Counted from the first letter of the stretch, positions 18,869 through 28,184 are shown. The stretch is 64,000 nucleotides of DNA from Enhydrobacter sp. (GCF_030246845.1 NZ_CP126889.1:3901001-3965000), one strand, 5' to 3'. Numbers and translations: made by a program. Notes: generated from the letters alone by a model not told the origin.

Positions 18869-19741
18869 GTGAAGCACGACATGGCAAGCTCGAGACCAGG
18901 CTCTAATGGCGATCCATCCAAGCGAGTCGACATCTTCGACCTGATTACCGAATTGCGCGGAAGGCGGCAGCCCTTTGCGGTTGCCACCGTCATCGAGACC
19001 GAGGGCTCCGTTTCTGCCAAAACCGCTTCCAAGGCCGTGATCGACGCCGCCGGCAACATGTTAGGCGGCTGGGTTGGGGGAGGCTGCGCTGAGGGTGCCG
19101 TCCGCAAAGCAGCCCTCGATTGTCTTGCAGCAGGAAGAACTGCCGTCCTCGATCTCGATCTTGACGACGAGGTACTGGGGACGGGCATGCCCTGCGGAGG
19201 GACGATGCGCGTTTATGTCGAGCCTTTCCTCCCGCAACCGTCTCTCTGGATCCTTGGTCACGGAAGAATTGCCGAGTGCCTTTGTCTCATTGGCTCGGAA
19301 CTTGGCTTTCACGTTGTGGTCGATGACCCGGATGCGGACCGCGAGCATTATCCGGCAGCTTCGCTATTGATCACGGACGATCTCGACTACAGTCAATTGA
19401 CGCCGGGAACGGCAGACTTCGTCGTTATTGCGACCCAGCACAAGGGCGACCATGAATCCCTGCAAACGGTTCTTCGACGGCATGTACCCTATGTGGGGTT
19501 GGTCGCCAGTAAGAAACGCTCGAGGCTCGTTCTTGACTATCTGAGAAAGGAAGGCCTCGACAACGGCAAACTTGCGCGCGTGCACGCGCCGGCGGGATTG
19601 GATCTCGGTGCTTGCACACCGGAGGAAATCGCCCTGTCGGTGATGAGCGAGATCGTTCTGCTGCACCGCGGGGGCAGTGGCACGACGATGCGGAAGGAAG
19701 CTGGAAAGCGGGACCAATCGGTTGGACAGGCGCTCTCATGA
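18869..19741 (+). CDS. XdhC/CoxI-family protein
   Basis: 290 residues. The N-terminal XdhC/CoxI domain (about 15-85) has ETEGSVSAKTASKAVIDAAG and GGGCAEGAVRKAAL. The C-terminal Rossmann-like domain has LWILGHGRIAECLCLIGSELGF and VGLVASKKR. The family inserts or sulfurates the molybdenum cofactor of xanthine-dehydrogenase-type enzymes. No xdhA/xdhB or cox genes are next to it, so its client is not in view; the molybdopterin protein at 14.4-16.1 kb belongs to a different enzyme class. GTG 18869 follows GAGAGGAGG. The twin operator-like sites lie upstream. Confidence 0.85.
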   Translation: MKHDMASSRPGSNGDPSKRVDIFDLITELRGRRQPFAVATVIETEGSVSAKTASKAVIDAAGNMLGGWVGGGCAEGAVRKAALDCLAAGRTAVLDLDLDDEVLGTGMPCGGTMRVYVEPFLPQPSLWILGHGRIAECLCLIGSELGFHVVVDDPDADREHYPAASLLITDDLDYSQLTPGTADFVVIATQHKGDHESLQTVLRRHVPYVGLVASKKRSRLVLDYLRKEGLDNGKLARVHAPAGLDLGACTPEEIALSVMSEIVLLHRGGSGTTMRKEAGKRDQSVGQALS

Positions 19742-20076
19742 TCGGACCGTTGCCGACGATCCCGTTTCGTGTGTCGCGGTCGGCTGAAAGTCGCGTTCGA
19801 GTCCATCCTTCCATGCCTGAGATTCGGCGCGGTCCGACTGAGCAACCTTCGATCACTCGGGCATAAAAGGGCGGTCCACTGGTCTTCACGCCGAGGGCCT
19901 AGCGTCTAGGGATATGCGTCACGGTCGAGGTCCGACGTCGAAATCTGCGCGGGGGGCTGCGTGGAGTGTCGCTGCAGAAGTCCCTTGAGACTGCGCTGGT
20001 GTCCTCGCAAGCGACAGAGCGCTCAGCATAAAGGCGATAAAGATCACATTGATCCAGATCAGGCGTACGACGATGA
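19742..20076. other. Intergenic region, no gene seen
   Basis: Between the XdhC-family gene and the HisKA_2 kinase relic. Only short frames with no family resemblance; part may be lost 5' sequence of the kinase gene. Confidence 0.4.
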
Positions 20077-20736
20077 CGGTCCCTGACAACACGCCGGCTT
20101 GGGAGCCTGAATCGCGCTCTCACCATTGGCGCTGTCTGGATCATGGCAGGCTTCGTGTTGCACTTTCGCGTACTTGAAAAGAACTTGCGGCGACAGATGG
20201 ACATCACCGACGCGCTTTCGCGCGAAACGAATCATCGTGTCGGAAACCATTTGCAACTCGTTACTTCATTTTTTAAGACAGCGGGCGCGGGGCAGTCCCA
20301 ATGAAGAGTCGCGTCATGCGCTCGAACTTGCCGAATCACAAGTGTGATGGTGATTGGAAAGATTCAGCGGTTGTTGTCGCATTCCGAGCCTTCGCAGATG
20401 GTTGAATCGAGAGCCTTTATCAAGGTGACCGTCGAGGAGGTGCGCTCAGCACTGCTGGATTCCAATCAAGTTGAGATCACGGTTCAGGCCGATTTCCGCG
20501 GAGTTAACCTCCATGCGTGCAATCGTGCTCGGGCCATGTTGCTGGAACTCACCAACAAAGCGCTGAAGTATGCGTTTTCCGACGGGATGAAGGGAATGCT
20601 CTTCGTGAGATTCTCCGCCTCAGACAACAAATACACAGTCGAGTTTGAGGACGATGGCATCGGCATTCCTCGTGGATGTTCCCTCGGCTTTGGCACTAGG
20701 AACGTGGAAGGCCTCGCACCCCTAATGGGAGGATGA
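20077..20736 (+). pseudogene. Membrane-anchored HisKA_2-type sensor kinase, frameshifted
   Basis: A hydrophobic helix (ALTIGAVWIMAGFVLHF) is followed by RETNHRVGNHLQL, the phospho-acceptor motif of HisKA_2 kinases, then a stop at 20302-20304. One base away the sequence continues as NEESRHALELAESQV. A second shift near 20344 restores the original frame, which runs through an ATPase domain (ELTNKALKYAF, FEDDGIGIP) to the family-like end GLAPLMGG at 20736. Two frameshifts, and no clear start codon, mark it as a relic. An input domain, if it existed, is gone. Confidence 0.7.
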
Positions 20737-21169
20737 CCTGCGGGCCGGCCGGCCAGTCAGACGCGCGGCCAGGAACCAAATGGCGAGCGGTAATCCCGGC
20801 ATGAGACCGTACGCTCGTGGTGCTGGCGAAATGGCGCGAACGATTGACTCCAGCGCCTCGCGTCGCTCTGTTTTAGCGCGGCGATCCGCCAATCGCCAAG
20901 GCAGCAACGGCATCCGCACGTACCCTCCGTTGCACCGGGATCGATCAGGCGCTTGCAATCACGAAGCCCGAGCCGATCCATCACGCTCTCATAGTTCGGC
21001 TGTCACCGTACTCTCAGACCAGCCTTCGATGCCATTATCTGGCCGCAGTCGGTAGATGCTGGGACGCCTCAGCTGTCAGATCGCGCTGCGCCTCCCTCGG
21101 AAGGTAAGACGTGGCGCAGATCACCGTCCCCCAAGCTAGCAATCAACCAATGTGGAGCGCACTTTGAAG
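20737..21169. other. Intergenic region, no recognised gene
   Basis: A minus-strand frame (20757-20984) rich in Cys and Arg matches nothing I recognise and lacks a ribosome site. The control region of the MFS gene must lie at the right end. Confidence 0.4.
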
Positions 21170-22384
21170 ATGACGCAAGCTCAAGTTAGCGCTGATGCGG
21201 CAGACTCCTTCGTAGGTTGGCTCGCCGCCCTGTCCGCCTTCATTGCCGGTTTCGTGGTTTTCGGCGTGATGTACAGCTTCGGCGTGTTCTTCACTCCGAT
21301 GGAGACGGAGTTCCACGCCAGCCGCACCGCGACTTCCGTCTTTTTCGCCCTCACCAGCATGCTGTTCTACTTCTTCGGCTCGGTCACCGGCCGGCTGAGC
21401 GACCGTTTTGGTCCGCGGCGCATCGTCTTGGCGGGCGCGGTCATCATGGGGGTCGGTCTGGCACTTACGGCTGCGGCGCCGCGGATGTGGATCGGCTATC
21501 TGACCTATGGCGCCGGCGCCGGCGTCGGCGCTTCCTGTGTCTATATCCCGACACTGGCGCTTGTTGGCGGATGGTTCATCCGCCATCGCACAACGGCCCT
21601 GGGTTTGGCCGCAGCCGGCACCGGATGCGGAACACTGCTGATACCGCCCGTGGCCGCAGTGCTGATCCAAGCACATGGCTGGCGGACGACCTATGTGCTG
21701 TTCGGCGCGGGTTCGTTCATGCTGCTTCTGCTCTGCGCTGGGCTTGCCCGCCAGCCGCCGCTTGGCCAGACGAGCCGGACGACGAAACTGATTGGCGTTG
21801 TGCGGTCGCGCCCGTTCACGCTTCTCTATGCGTCCTGGGTACTGGCCACGACAGGCCTCGTCGTGTCGATGGTCTTCCTTCCGCCTTTCGCCCACGCCAC
21901 GGGCGTCGGCCCGGTCGCCGCGTCGGCGCTGATCTCCGTTATCGGCGGCATGAGCATCCTGGGACGAGGAGGGATCGGCTTCATCACCCGGACGGCAGGC
22001 TCGGTGCGGCTATACAAACTCTCTGTGCTGGTGATGGCGGCAAGCTATCTGCTGTGGTTGCCGTTCACCGGCTACGGCTGGCTGGTGGCTTTCGCTGCCA
22101 TGCTCGGGCTTGGCTACGGCGTCCGGATTGCACTGACGCCCGTGGTACTGATCGAGTTCTTCGGTCTTGAGAATCTCGGCGCAGTGCTGGGTGCGTTCTT
22201 TACCGCATCCTGTATTTCGGCCGTATGCGGTCCGCTGGTGGCCGCCCTGATCATCGACCAGACCGGCAGCTATAAATGGGGCGTTGCATTCGCGCTGGCG
22301 ATGGGGGTGCTTGGCTTCGTCGCGATAGCGCCTCTTGGGTCTCGCGAAACATCTCTCGGGACCGGTCTTTCCGTCCCTGAATAA
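21170..22384 (+). CDS. MFS transporter, monocarboxylate/oxalate-formate-like
   Basis: 404 residues from ATG 21170, with about twelve hydrophobic segments. The motif between helices 2 and 3 reads GRLSDRFGPRR, typical of the major facilitator superfamily. The first-helix region GVMYSFGVFFTPM and overall layout resemble the monocarboxylate/oxalate-formate antiporter subgroup, so a small organic anion is the likely substrate (inference). A GTG six codons upstream (21152) is an alternative start; neither has a strong ribosome site. It appears intact and monocistronic, with no regulator gene alongside. Confidence 0.8.
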   Translation: MTQAQVSADAADSFVGWLAALSAFIAGFVVFGVMYSFGVFFTPMETEFHASRTATSVFFALTSMLFYFFGSVTGRLSDRFGPRRIVLAGAVIMGVGLALTAAAPRMWIGYLTYGAGAGVGASCVYIPTLALVGGWFIRHRTTALGLAAAGTGCGTLLIPPVAAVLIQAHGWRTTYVLFGAGSFMLLLLCAGLARQPPLGQTSRTTKLIGVVRSRPFTLLYASWVLATTGLVVSMVFLPPFAHATGVGPVAASALISVIGGMSILGRGGIGFITRTAGSVRLYKLSVLVMAASYLLWLPFTGYGWLVAFAAMLGLGYGVRIALTPVVLIEFFGLENLGAVLGAFFTASCISAVCGPLVAALIIDQTGSYKWGVAFALAMGVLGFVAIAPLGSRETSLGTGLSVPE

Positions 22385-22589
22385 ATTCCTTCGAAGCAAT
22401 CTGCGACATACTCGGACGGGTAGCCGGCGGCTCACTTTCCCTGATGCTCATCAAAGCGTCCTCGCTGTCTGCTTTGCGGGAAAGCTCTTGGTGACTCGTT
22501 AACTTATGGCACATCAGCGCCGGTCACCTTGTTCCTGCACAATACCCGTAAAGTGCGAAAAAGCGTTCGCAACATCGTGCGTCGATACA

Positions 22590-23237
22590 TGTCGTCGCTA
22601 GCGACACTATTGCCACCACCATCGACGCGGAACACCGAATGCTTGTCGTGTCAGTGTAAAAGACCAGCGGCTTGCCGTGGACTTGGAGATAGTCATGGGT
22701 GGTGGCGAAATAGGCGAAAGTTGACTCCGACTCCACGAACCTCAAGTGCATCAGCGGGCTGTGGCATCGTCGCCTAGTCGAGGAGCGTCCACACAGGCCC
22801 ACGCTCCTCGAACCAGCGGTGCTCCGAACCGGCGAGCGGGATCAGCTCGTCAACGCAGTCTCGCCCTGGTGCCGAGGCTGATGCACGCGAGCGCGGCGCT
22901 TCTTGCGCTCGCACCAGGGCCCGGCTTCGATCATCCAGATCCGGACTGTCTTTCGGCCAAGGCAGAGCCCACGCGGCTTCGGAAGCTTCTCGGCTGCCAG
23001 CGTCGTGCCGAAATCGGCGTAGCGCTTGCCGATGATAGAGAGTGCCGCGAAACCAACCTCTTCGGGCTTGCGGCGACTGCTGGGGCGGCTGCGCTGCCTC
23101 GAGATCAGCCCATGAACGCCAGACGTTCGATTGGCCTTCAACAACTGCAGAACCTGTCGTCACGCGAGCCCCCCACGAGCTTGGCTGCAACGGCCGCCGT
23201 CGATCGTCGATGATCGAGATCGCGCACCACATCCAGT
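22590..23237 (-). pseudogene. ISNCY-type transposase relic, central part
   Basis: The minus strand carries, in shifting frames, LISRQRSRPS, RYADFGTTLAAEKL, WMIEAG, ELIPLAGSEHRWFEERGP and LMHLRFVESESTFAYF...HGKPLVFYTD, the usual order of ISNCY-family transposases. Several frameshifts and a stop interrupt it, and the C-terminal third after the FYSDKHSVFRV-like region is missing. Its N-terminal part lies on the other side of the IS256-type element, at 24674-24760. Confidence 0.75.
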
Positions 23238-24665
23238 GATCGTGCCCCGAGACGTGGTGTAGCTGGCGCTGAGTCAGCACAGCGATCTTCGGCGTGAGCC
23301 GGATCGATCAGGCAGCCACAGCAGGCAGCCCGACGAGAGGATCATCGCTTACGGGGGCGATGCTTTCCAGCGTGATGTAGCGGGAGCGCTGGACGGCCCA
23401 CTCGTCGTTCTGCTCGAGCAGGATGGCCCCGACGAGTCGAACGATGGCCGCTTCATTGGGGAAGATGCCGACGACCTCGGTGCGGCGCTTGATCTCGCCG
23501 TTGAGGCGCTCCAGGGGGTTGATCGAGTGCAGCTTGACCCGGTGCTGTGCCGGGAAGCTCATGTAGGCGAGCACATCGGGCTCTGCCTCGTCCATCAGGG
23601 TAGCCAGCTTGGGGACCTTGGGTCGGAGCTGATCGGCGACACGCCGCCACTGCGCACGCGCCTGCTCGGCATCGTCCTGGGCGAAGGCGGTGGCGATGAA
23701 GGCCGAGACCACGCGGCGTCCGCTTCGGCCGGCATGCGCCAAGGCGTTGCGCATGAAGTGGACGCGGCAGCGCTGCCAGGTGGCGGTGAGGATCTTGGAG
23801 ATCGCTGCCTTGATACCTTCATGGGCGTCGGAGATGACCAGCTTGACGCCGCGCAAGCCGCGGCGCGTCAGCTTCCTGAGGAACGCCGTCCAGAAGGTCT
23901 CGGCTTCGGACGGGCCGATATCCATGCCCAGCACCTCGCGCCGGCCGTCGGCGTTGACGCCGACGGCGACGATGACGGCGACCGAGACGATGCGGCCGGC
24001 CTGGCGCACCTTCACGTAGGTGGCGTCGATCCACAGATAGGGCCAGTCGCCCTCGATCGGCCGGTCGAGGAAGGCCTTCACCCGCTGGTCGATCTCCTCG
24101 CACAGCCGGCTGACCTGGCTCTTGGAGATGCCGCTCATGCCCAAGGCCTTGACCAGGTCGTCGACCGATCGGGTGGAGACGCCTTGGATGTAGGCCTCCT
24201 GGATCACCGCGGTCAGGGCCTTCTCGGCCATGCGGCGCGGCTCGAGGAAGCTGGGGAAGTAGCTGCCGCGGCGCAGCTTGGGGATGCGCAGCTCCACCGT
24301 GCCGGCCCGCGTCTCCCAATCCCGGTCGCGATAGCCGTTGCGCTGGGCCAGTCGCGTGGCGCTCTTCTCGCCATGGGCGGCGCCGGTCAGCGCACCGACC
24401 TCGATCTCCATCAGGCGCTCGGCAGCAAAGGCGATCATCTCGCGCAGAACGTCAGCGTCAGGGGCCTTCTCGACAAGCGAACGCAGGTCCATCATCTCTT
24501 CGGTCATCGGTGGTTCCTCGCGTGCAGGTTGGAGCTCGCAACCCAACCCTAACCGGAAATCGCCGGTGACCCCCGCAAGGCCGCTCCCTCGCTACGGCGC
24601 CATCAAACAGCGCGCTCGCTCGCGGCCTTGCTCTCCCCAGCTACACCACCATCCGGGACACGACC
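23238..24665 (-). mobile_element. IS256-family element, copy A (1428 bp)
   Basis: The ends are imperfect inverted repeats of about 27 bases, GrTCGTGyCCCG...TGGTGTAGCTGG. The target CATCCAGT flanks it on both sides (23230-23237 and 24666-24673). The element has the same length as copy B, in opposite orientation. It sits inside the ISNCY transposase relic: removing it with one target copy rejoins that reading frame (LAR-LDVVRDL). Confidence 0.92.
23308..24507 (-). CDS. IS256-family (Mutator-like) transposase, copy A
   Basis: 399 residues. DDE transposase of the Mutator superfamily: LWIDATYVKVRQAGR (first Asp), LVISDAHEGIKAAISK (second Asp), WQRCRVHFMRNAL, and SINPLERLNGEIKRRTEVVGIFPN (Glu region). 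Intact and apparently identical to copy B, so recent activity is likely. A frame extension to 24546 runs into the left end and is not needed; the ATG at 24507 begins the conserved MTEEMMDLRS. Confidence 0.92.
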   Translation of the reverse strand: MTEEMMDLRSLVEKAPDADVLREMIAFAAERLMEIEVGALTGAAHGEKSATRLAQRNGYRDRDWETRAGTVELRIPKLRRGSYFPSFLEPRRMAEKALTAVIQEAYIQGVSTRSVDDLVKALGMSGISKSQVSRLCEEIDQRVKAFLDRPIEGDWPYLWIDATYVKVRQAGRIVSVAVIVAVGVNADGRREVLGMDIGPSEAETFWTAFLRKLTRRGLRGVKLVISDAHEGIKAAISKILTATWQRCRVHFMRNALAHAGRSGRRVVSAFIATAFAQDDAEQARAQWRRVADQLRPKVPKLATLMDEAEPDVLAYMSFPAQHRVKLHSINPLERLNGEIKRRTEVVGIFPNEAAIVRLVGAILLEQNDEWAVQRSRYITLESIAPVSDDPLVGLPAVAA

Positions 24666-24673
24666 CATCCAGT

Positions 24674-24760
24674 CGTGCCAGTTTCTTGTTGTTCATGAGC
24701 CGGACCGTCACCTCGAGTTGCACTCGGGCAGTGTCATTCCAAACCGGCAGAGAGGTGACA
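24674..24760 (-). pseudogene. ISNCY-type transposase relic, N-terminal part
   Basis: The minus strand reads VTVRLMNNKKLAR, the N-terminal start of the HTH of ISNCY transposases. It continues across the IS256 insertion as LDVVRDL at 23237. This shows the IS256 element landed in an already mobile sequence. The start codon is not certain. Confidence 0.6.
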
Positions 24761-24844
24761 TTCTCATCTGGGCGCTACACCCGCACATCGCCTGACGGCG
24801 ATTATGGAAGGCGCTGGCGATCAGGCCGGAAGGAGGCCTGACGG

Positions 24845-25045
24845 TCAAAACTGGGCCTCGGTAACTAGCACAGCGGCTGGTTTGGGCAGCAAAATCAGAA
24901 CGAATTCGCCGGCAAGCAAGAATACGCACAGTGCTACGATCACTATGAAATACAGCGGCACTGATCCGGCATCTTCCGGCATCGACGTACCGGCGGAATC
25001 CCTGGTTGGAGCTTGGTCGTCGCGTTTTGACTTCGGCCCGAGCAA
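24845..25045 (-). CDS. Small membrane protein with TTG start (66 aa)
   Basis: 66 residues: a hydrophilic N-terminus (about 1-27) and one strong membrane helix (VPLYFIVIVALCVFLLAGEFVLILL). A perfect AGGAGG lies 8 bases before TTG at 25045, which decides the start; no ATG is available nearby. No family recognised. It lies between the IS256 copy and the XRE gene and runs on the opposite strand from the latter. Predicted inner membrane. Confidence 0.5.
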   Translation of the reverse strand: MLGPKSKRDDQAPTRDSAGTSMPEDAGSVPLYFIVIVALCVFLLAGEFVLILLPKPAAVLVTEAQF

Positions 25046-25244
25046 GCGCGACGCCTCCTGACCAAAGAAAAACCGTAGGTCATGGCGCCGCTGTCAGAAC
25101 TGTCGGCCGTAGCGCGGATGCCGGAGCGGGAATGGCGGTCTGATTGGAGGGCAGCTTCAACGCAGCCTTCCTTATGATTTTGCACGGTGCTGGTCGGCGT
25201 CGGCGCCATATTGGCTGTTCCCTTGGTTATCGGTCCATTAATAT

Positions 25245-25260
25245 AGGGTATATGTACCCT
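25245..25260. promoter_or_regulatory. Near-perfect palindrome upstream of XRE regulator
   Basis: AGGGTATATGTACCCT equals its own reverse complement at 14 of 16 positions. It lies 35 bases before the XRE gene, a usual place for an autoregulatory operator. Confidence 0.55.
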
Positions 25261-25294
25261 GTATTGGTAGTGTCCAAACTGGTCGCCTTCGCCG

Positions 25295-25558
25295 ATGGAG
25301 GCGAAGAAGCTGGTGGGCTGGAACGTGCGGCGCTTGCGCGTCGCCAAGGGGCTGACGATCGAGGAATTGGCAGGGCGGGCGGACGCCGATGCCTCCTTTG
25401 TTGCCCGACTGGAGCGGGGCCAGGTCAACGTCGGCATCGTGATGCTGGCCCGGCTGGCCAAGCCGCTCGGGGCGAAGCTGGCGGACTTCATGGTCGAGCC
25501 GGAGGTGGGGGCGAAGCCGCCCAAACCGCTCAAGGCGGGTCGCAAACCTGGCCGCTAA
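25295..25558 (+). CDS. XRE-family HTH regulator
   Basis: 87 residues. A single Cro/C1-type helix-turn-helix fills residues about 5-65 (VRRLRVAKGLTIEELAGRADADASFVARLERGQVNV), followed by a basic, Pro-rich tail. Such small proteins bind DNA as dimers, and the palindrome at 25245-25260 is the obvious candidate site. The ATG at 25295 has no strong ribosome site. No toxin or restriction gene is beside it; it could regulate the small membrane protein upstream or genes of the phage-like unit. Confidence 0.75.
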   Translation: MEAKKLVGWNVRRLRVAKGLTIEELAGRADADASFVARLERGQVNVGIVMLARLAKPLGAKLADFMVEPEVGAKPPKPLKAGRKPGR

Positions 25559-25908
25559 GAGACGGTCAATGATCGACCCTGACGGCAGGCCAGAGGCCCG
25601 CTGACCAGTCCGGGCCTGCAACGAGAGGCTGTGGCGCAAACAGTGGTAAATTGATGCCTAGATCGGTGCAGATCCGGCGCACTTCGGATTTCCTTGCGAA
25701 TCTTGAAGCGAGGCTCTAGGGAGCAAATGTTGCTGCTAGACGAGTTCTAGAAGTCTCGACCGCGGCAACAACGGCCTCTGCGATGGTCTCCGCAGCGACG
25801 CCGAGAAGGAGAGCAGACCAATTGGAAAAGTGAGCTGCAGGCCCTGCGCTTGCGAAAGCACGCCGCCATCGTCCGATGTCGGCGAACTTACCTATTGGAG
25901 AATCTCCT
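25559..25908. other. Intergenic region, nothing recognised
   Basis: 350 bases between the XRE gene and the ParB-domain fragment. No frame with a ribosome site and no clear repeats. Confidence 0.4.
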
Positions 25909-26100
25909 ATGGAAAATACTGTTGAACAATCTGGGTTGGCCCGTCGACATACGCGCGAGCAGATCCACTGTCTTCAATCGAATATGAAGATCTACGGGTT
26001 CCTTATCCCGGTCGTCATTGACGGCGACTGCAATGTGACTCCGGGCCACGCCGGCATTGAGGCCGCCAGAAGGCCGGGAACCTCAGGAGAACAGTCGTGA
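25909..26100 (+). CDS. ParB-like nuclease-domain fragment
   Basis: 63 residues from ATG 25909, with TTGGAG 8 bases upstream. It resembles the front of ParB/Srx-fold domains found in phage-type DNA methylases (HTREQIHCLQSNMKIYGFLIPVVIDGDCNVTPGHAGIEAAR), but with GDCNVTPGH where functional members have (I/V)AGHGR. It stops right after this motif, whereas intact proteins are far longer, so it is truncated. Its TGA overlaps the GTG of the next gene (GTGA), suggesting the two were translated together. Confidence 0.55.
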   Translation: MENTVEQSGLARRHTREQIHCLQSNMKIYGFLIPVVIDGDCNVTPGHAGIEAARRPGTSGEQS

Positions 26101-26224
26101 GGAGGCAAAGCGAGTGGATCGAGGTGCCGCTCAAGGACGTCGTGGCACTGTTCGAACAAAACTACAAGCGCGGGCCAAGGCCGAACGAAATTCATTGTTA
26201 TCATCTCGCCAATGCCATCGCAGT
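26097..26224 (+). pseudogene. 5' part of a hypothetical gene split by IS256 copy B
   Basis: Begins at GTG 26097, overlapping the stop of the ParB-domain fragment. It encodes SEWIEVPLKDVVALFEQ and ends in the target sequence CATCGCAGT. If one target copy and the element are removed, the frame continues without a break into 27662-28103, giving 189 residues. I recognise no family. It belongs to the phage-like unit. Confidence 0.7.
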
Positions 26225-27652
26225 GGTCGTGTCCCGGATGGTGGTGTAGCTGGGGAGAGCAAGGCCGCGAGCGAGCGCGCTGTTTGATGGCGCCGTAGCG
26301 AGGGAGCGGCCTTGCGGGGGTCACCGGCGATTTCCGGTTAGGGTTTGGTTGCGAGCTCCAACCTGCACGCGAGGAACCACCGATGACCGAAGAGATGATG
26401 GACCTGCGTTCGCTTGTCGAGAAGGCCCCTGACGCTGACGTTCTGCGCGAGATGATCGCCTTTGCTGCCGAGCGCCTGATGGAGATCGAGGTCGGTGCGC
26501 TGACCGGCGCCGCCCATGGCGAGAAGAGCGCCACGCGACTGGCCCAGCGCAACGGCTATCGCGACCGGGATTGGGAGACGCGGGCCGGCACGGTGGAGCT
26601 GCGCATCCCCAAGCTGCGCCGCGGCAGCTACTTCCCCAGCTTCCTCGAGCCGCGCCGCATGGCCGAGAAGGCCCTGACCGCGGTGATCCAGGAGGCCTAC
26701 ATCCAAGGCGTCTCCACCCGATCGGTCGACGACCTGGTCAAGGCCTTGGGCATGAGCGGCATCTCCAAGAGCCAGGTCAGCCGGCTGTGCGAGGAGATCG
26801 ACCAGCGGGTGAAGGCCTTCCTCGACCGGCCGATCGAGGGCGACTGGCCCTATCTGTGGATCGACGCCACCTACGTGAAGGTGCGCCAGGCCGGCCGCAT
26901 CGTCTCGGTCGCCGTCATCGTCGCCGTCGGCGTCAACGCCGACGGCCGGCGCGAGGTGCTGGGCATGGATATCGGCCCGTCCGAAGCCGAGACCTTCTGG
27001 ACGGCGTTCCTCAGGAAGCTGACGCGCCGCGGCTTGCGCGGCGTCAAGCTGGTCATCTCCGACGCCCATGAAGGTATCAAGGCAGCGATCTCCAAGATCC
27101 TCACCGCCACCTGGCAGCGCTGCCGCGTCCACTTCATGCGCAACGCCTTGGCGCATGCCGGCCGAAGCGGACGCCGCGTGGTCTCGGCCTTCATCGCCAC
27201 CGCCTTCGCCCAGGACGATGCCGAGCAGGCGCGTGCGCAGTGGCGGCGTGTCGCCGATCAGCTCCGACCCAAGGTCCCCAAGCTGGCTACCCTGATGGAC
27301 GAGGCAGAGCCCGATGTGCTCGCCTACATGAGCTTCCCGGCACAGCACCGGGTCAAGCTGCACTCGATCAACCCCCTGGAGCGCCTCAACGGCGAGATCA
27401 AGCGCCGCACCGAGGTCGTCGGCATCTTCCCCAATGAAGCGGCCATCGTTCGACTCGTCGGGGCCATCCTGCTCGAGCAGAACGACGAGTGGGCCGTCCA
27501 GCGCTCCCGCTACATCACGCTGGAAAGCATCGCCCCCGTAAGCGATGATCCTCTCGTCGGGCTGCCTGCTGTGGCTGCCTGATCGATCCGGCTCACGCCG
27601 AAGATCGCTGTGCTGACTCAGCGCCAGCTACACCACGTCTCGGGGCACGATC
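26225..27652 (+). mobile_element. IS256-family element, copy B (1428 bp)
   Basis: Opposite orientation to copy A and the same length. Target duplication CATCGCAGT flanks it (26216-26224 and 27653-27661). Its insertion split a protein gene that can be rejoined in frame. Copies A and B form a large inverted pair around 24666-26224. Confidence 0.92.
26383..27582 (+). CDS. IS256-family (Mutator-like) transposase, copy B
   Basis: 399 residues, same protein sequence as copy A, with the DDE motif regions intact (WIDATYVKV, VISDAHEG, NPLERLNGEIKRR). ATG 26383 follows GAGGAACCACCG. Confidence 0.92.
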   Translation: MTEEMMDLRSLVEKAPDADVLREMIAFAAERLMEIEVGALTGAAHGEKSATRLAQRNGYRDRDWETRAGTVELRIPKLRRGSYFPSFLEPRRMAEKALTAVIQEAYIQGVSTRSVDDLVKALGMSGISKSQVSRLCEEIDQRVKAFLDRPIEGDWPYLWIDATYVKVRQAGRIVSVAVIVAVGVNADGRREVLGMDIGPSEAETFWTAFLRKLTRRGLRGVKLVISDAHEGIKAAISKILTATWQRCRVHFMRNALAHAGRSGRRVVSAFIATAFAQDDAEQARAQWRRVADQLRPKVPKLATLMDEAEPDVLAYMSFPAQHRVKLHSINPLERLNGEIKRRTEVVGIFPNEAAIVRLVGAILLEQNDEWAVQRSRYITLESIAPVSDDPLVGLPAVAA

Positions 27653-28103
27653 CATCGCAGTTGTGCGCAACTGTGATCTTCCGCCCGTAAAGAATGCGGT
27701 TGCGTCGTATCGTCATCGGCGGAAGACCTTCGAGGCTTTTTCCAGGCTCGTCGAAGAACAGATCAAGACACACTATCCATGGCTTCGCTTGCCAGGCTTG
27801 GTGCACTTGGAGCAGCTTCAAGTGGCACTCGAGGCGGCAAAGGACGAGTTGCTCGCCCCGGCAAACCCGTTGGCCGGGGAAAGGCATGGCGCCGAGTGGC
27901 ATTGGCCGGCGCGCTATCTCGCTCGATACGTCGAAGAGGCGGTCAGAGCTGCCGACCATCAGAAGAAATATCACAATAAAAAGGTTTCTCGGGCCAAAGG
28001 CGGCCCCTTTGTTTTGGTTGTTTGTGGTGCTTTGGAGCTTGCCGGGTTGAGAAGGCCCGAACCCGAAGCCGTCGCTGCTGCCTTAGCCAAATCTCCGCTC
28101 TAA
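27653..28103 (+). pseudogene. 3' part of the hypothetical gene split by IS256 copy B
   Basis: Encodes about 147 residues of an alpha-helical, charged protein (FEAFSRLVEEQIKTHYPWLRLP ... LEAAKDELL ... YLARYVEEAVRAADHQKKYHN), ending at 28103. An internal GTG at 27663 might restart translation, but no ribosome site is present. No known family. The joined gene lies just before the ParB/methylase gene and runs with it. Confidence 0.65.
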
Positions 28104-28184
28104 CCGCAGTCACTTTGGTTGGGCATCTGCGCCGTCGGCGCACGGCTAAATCACGGGCAACAAAACCCGTGAGGTGCGGCTGCT

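Noticed and set aside
20757..20984. 75-codon Cys-rich minus-strand frame
   Set aside because: No ribosome site, no known family, overlaps other random frames.
23527..24552. 341-codon frame antisense to IS256 transposase copy A, repeated in copy B (26338-27363)
   Set aside because: High-GC mirror frames of a conserved transposase; composition is that of a shadow.
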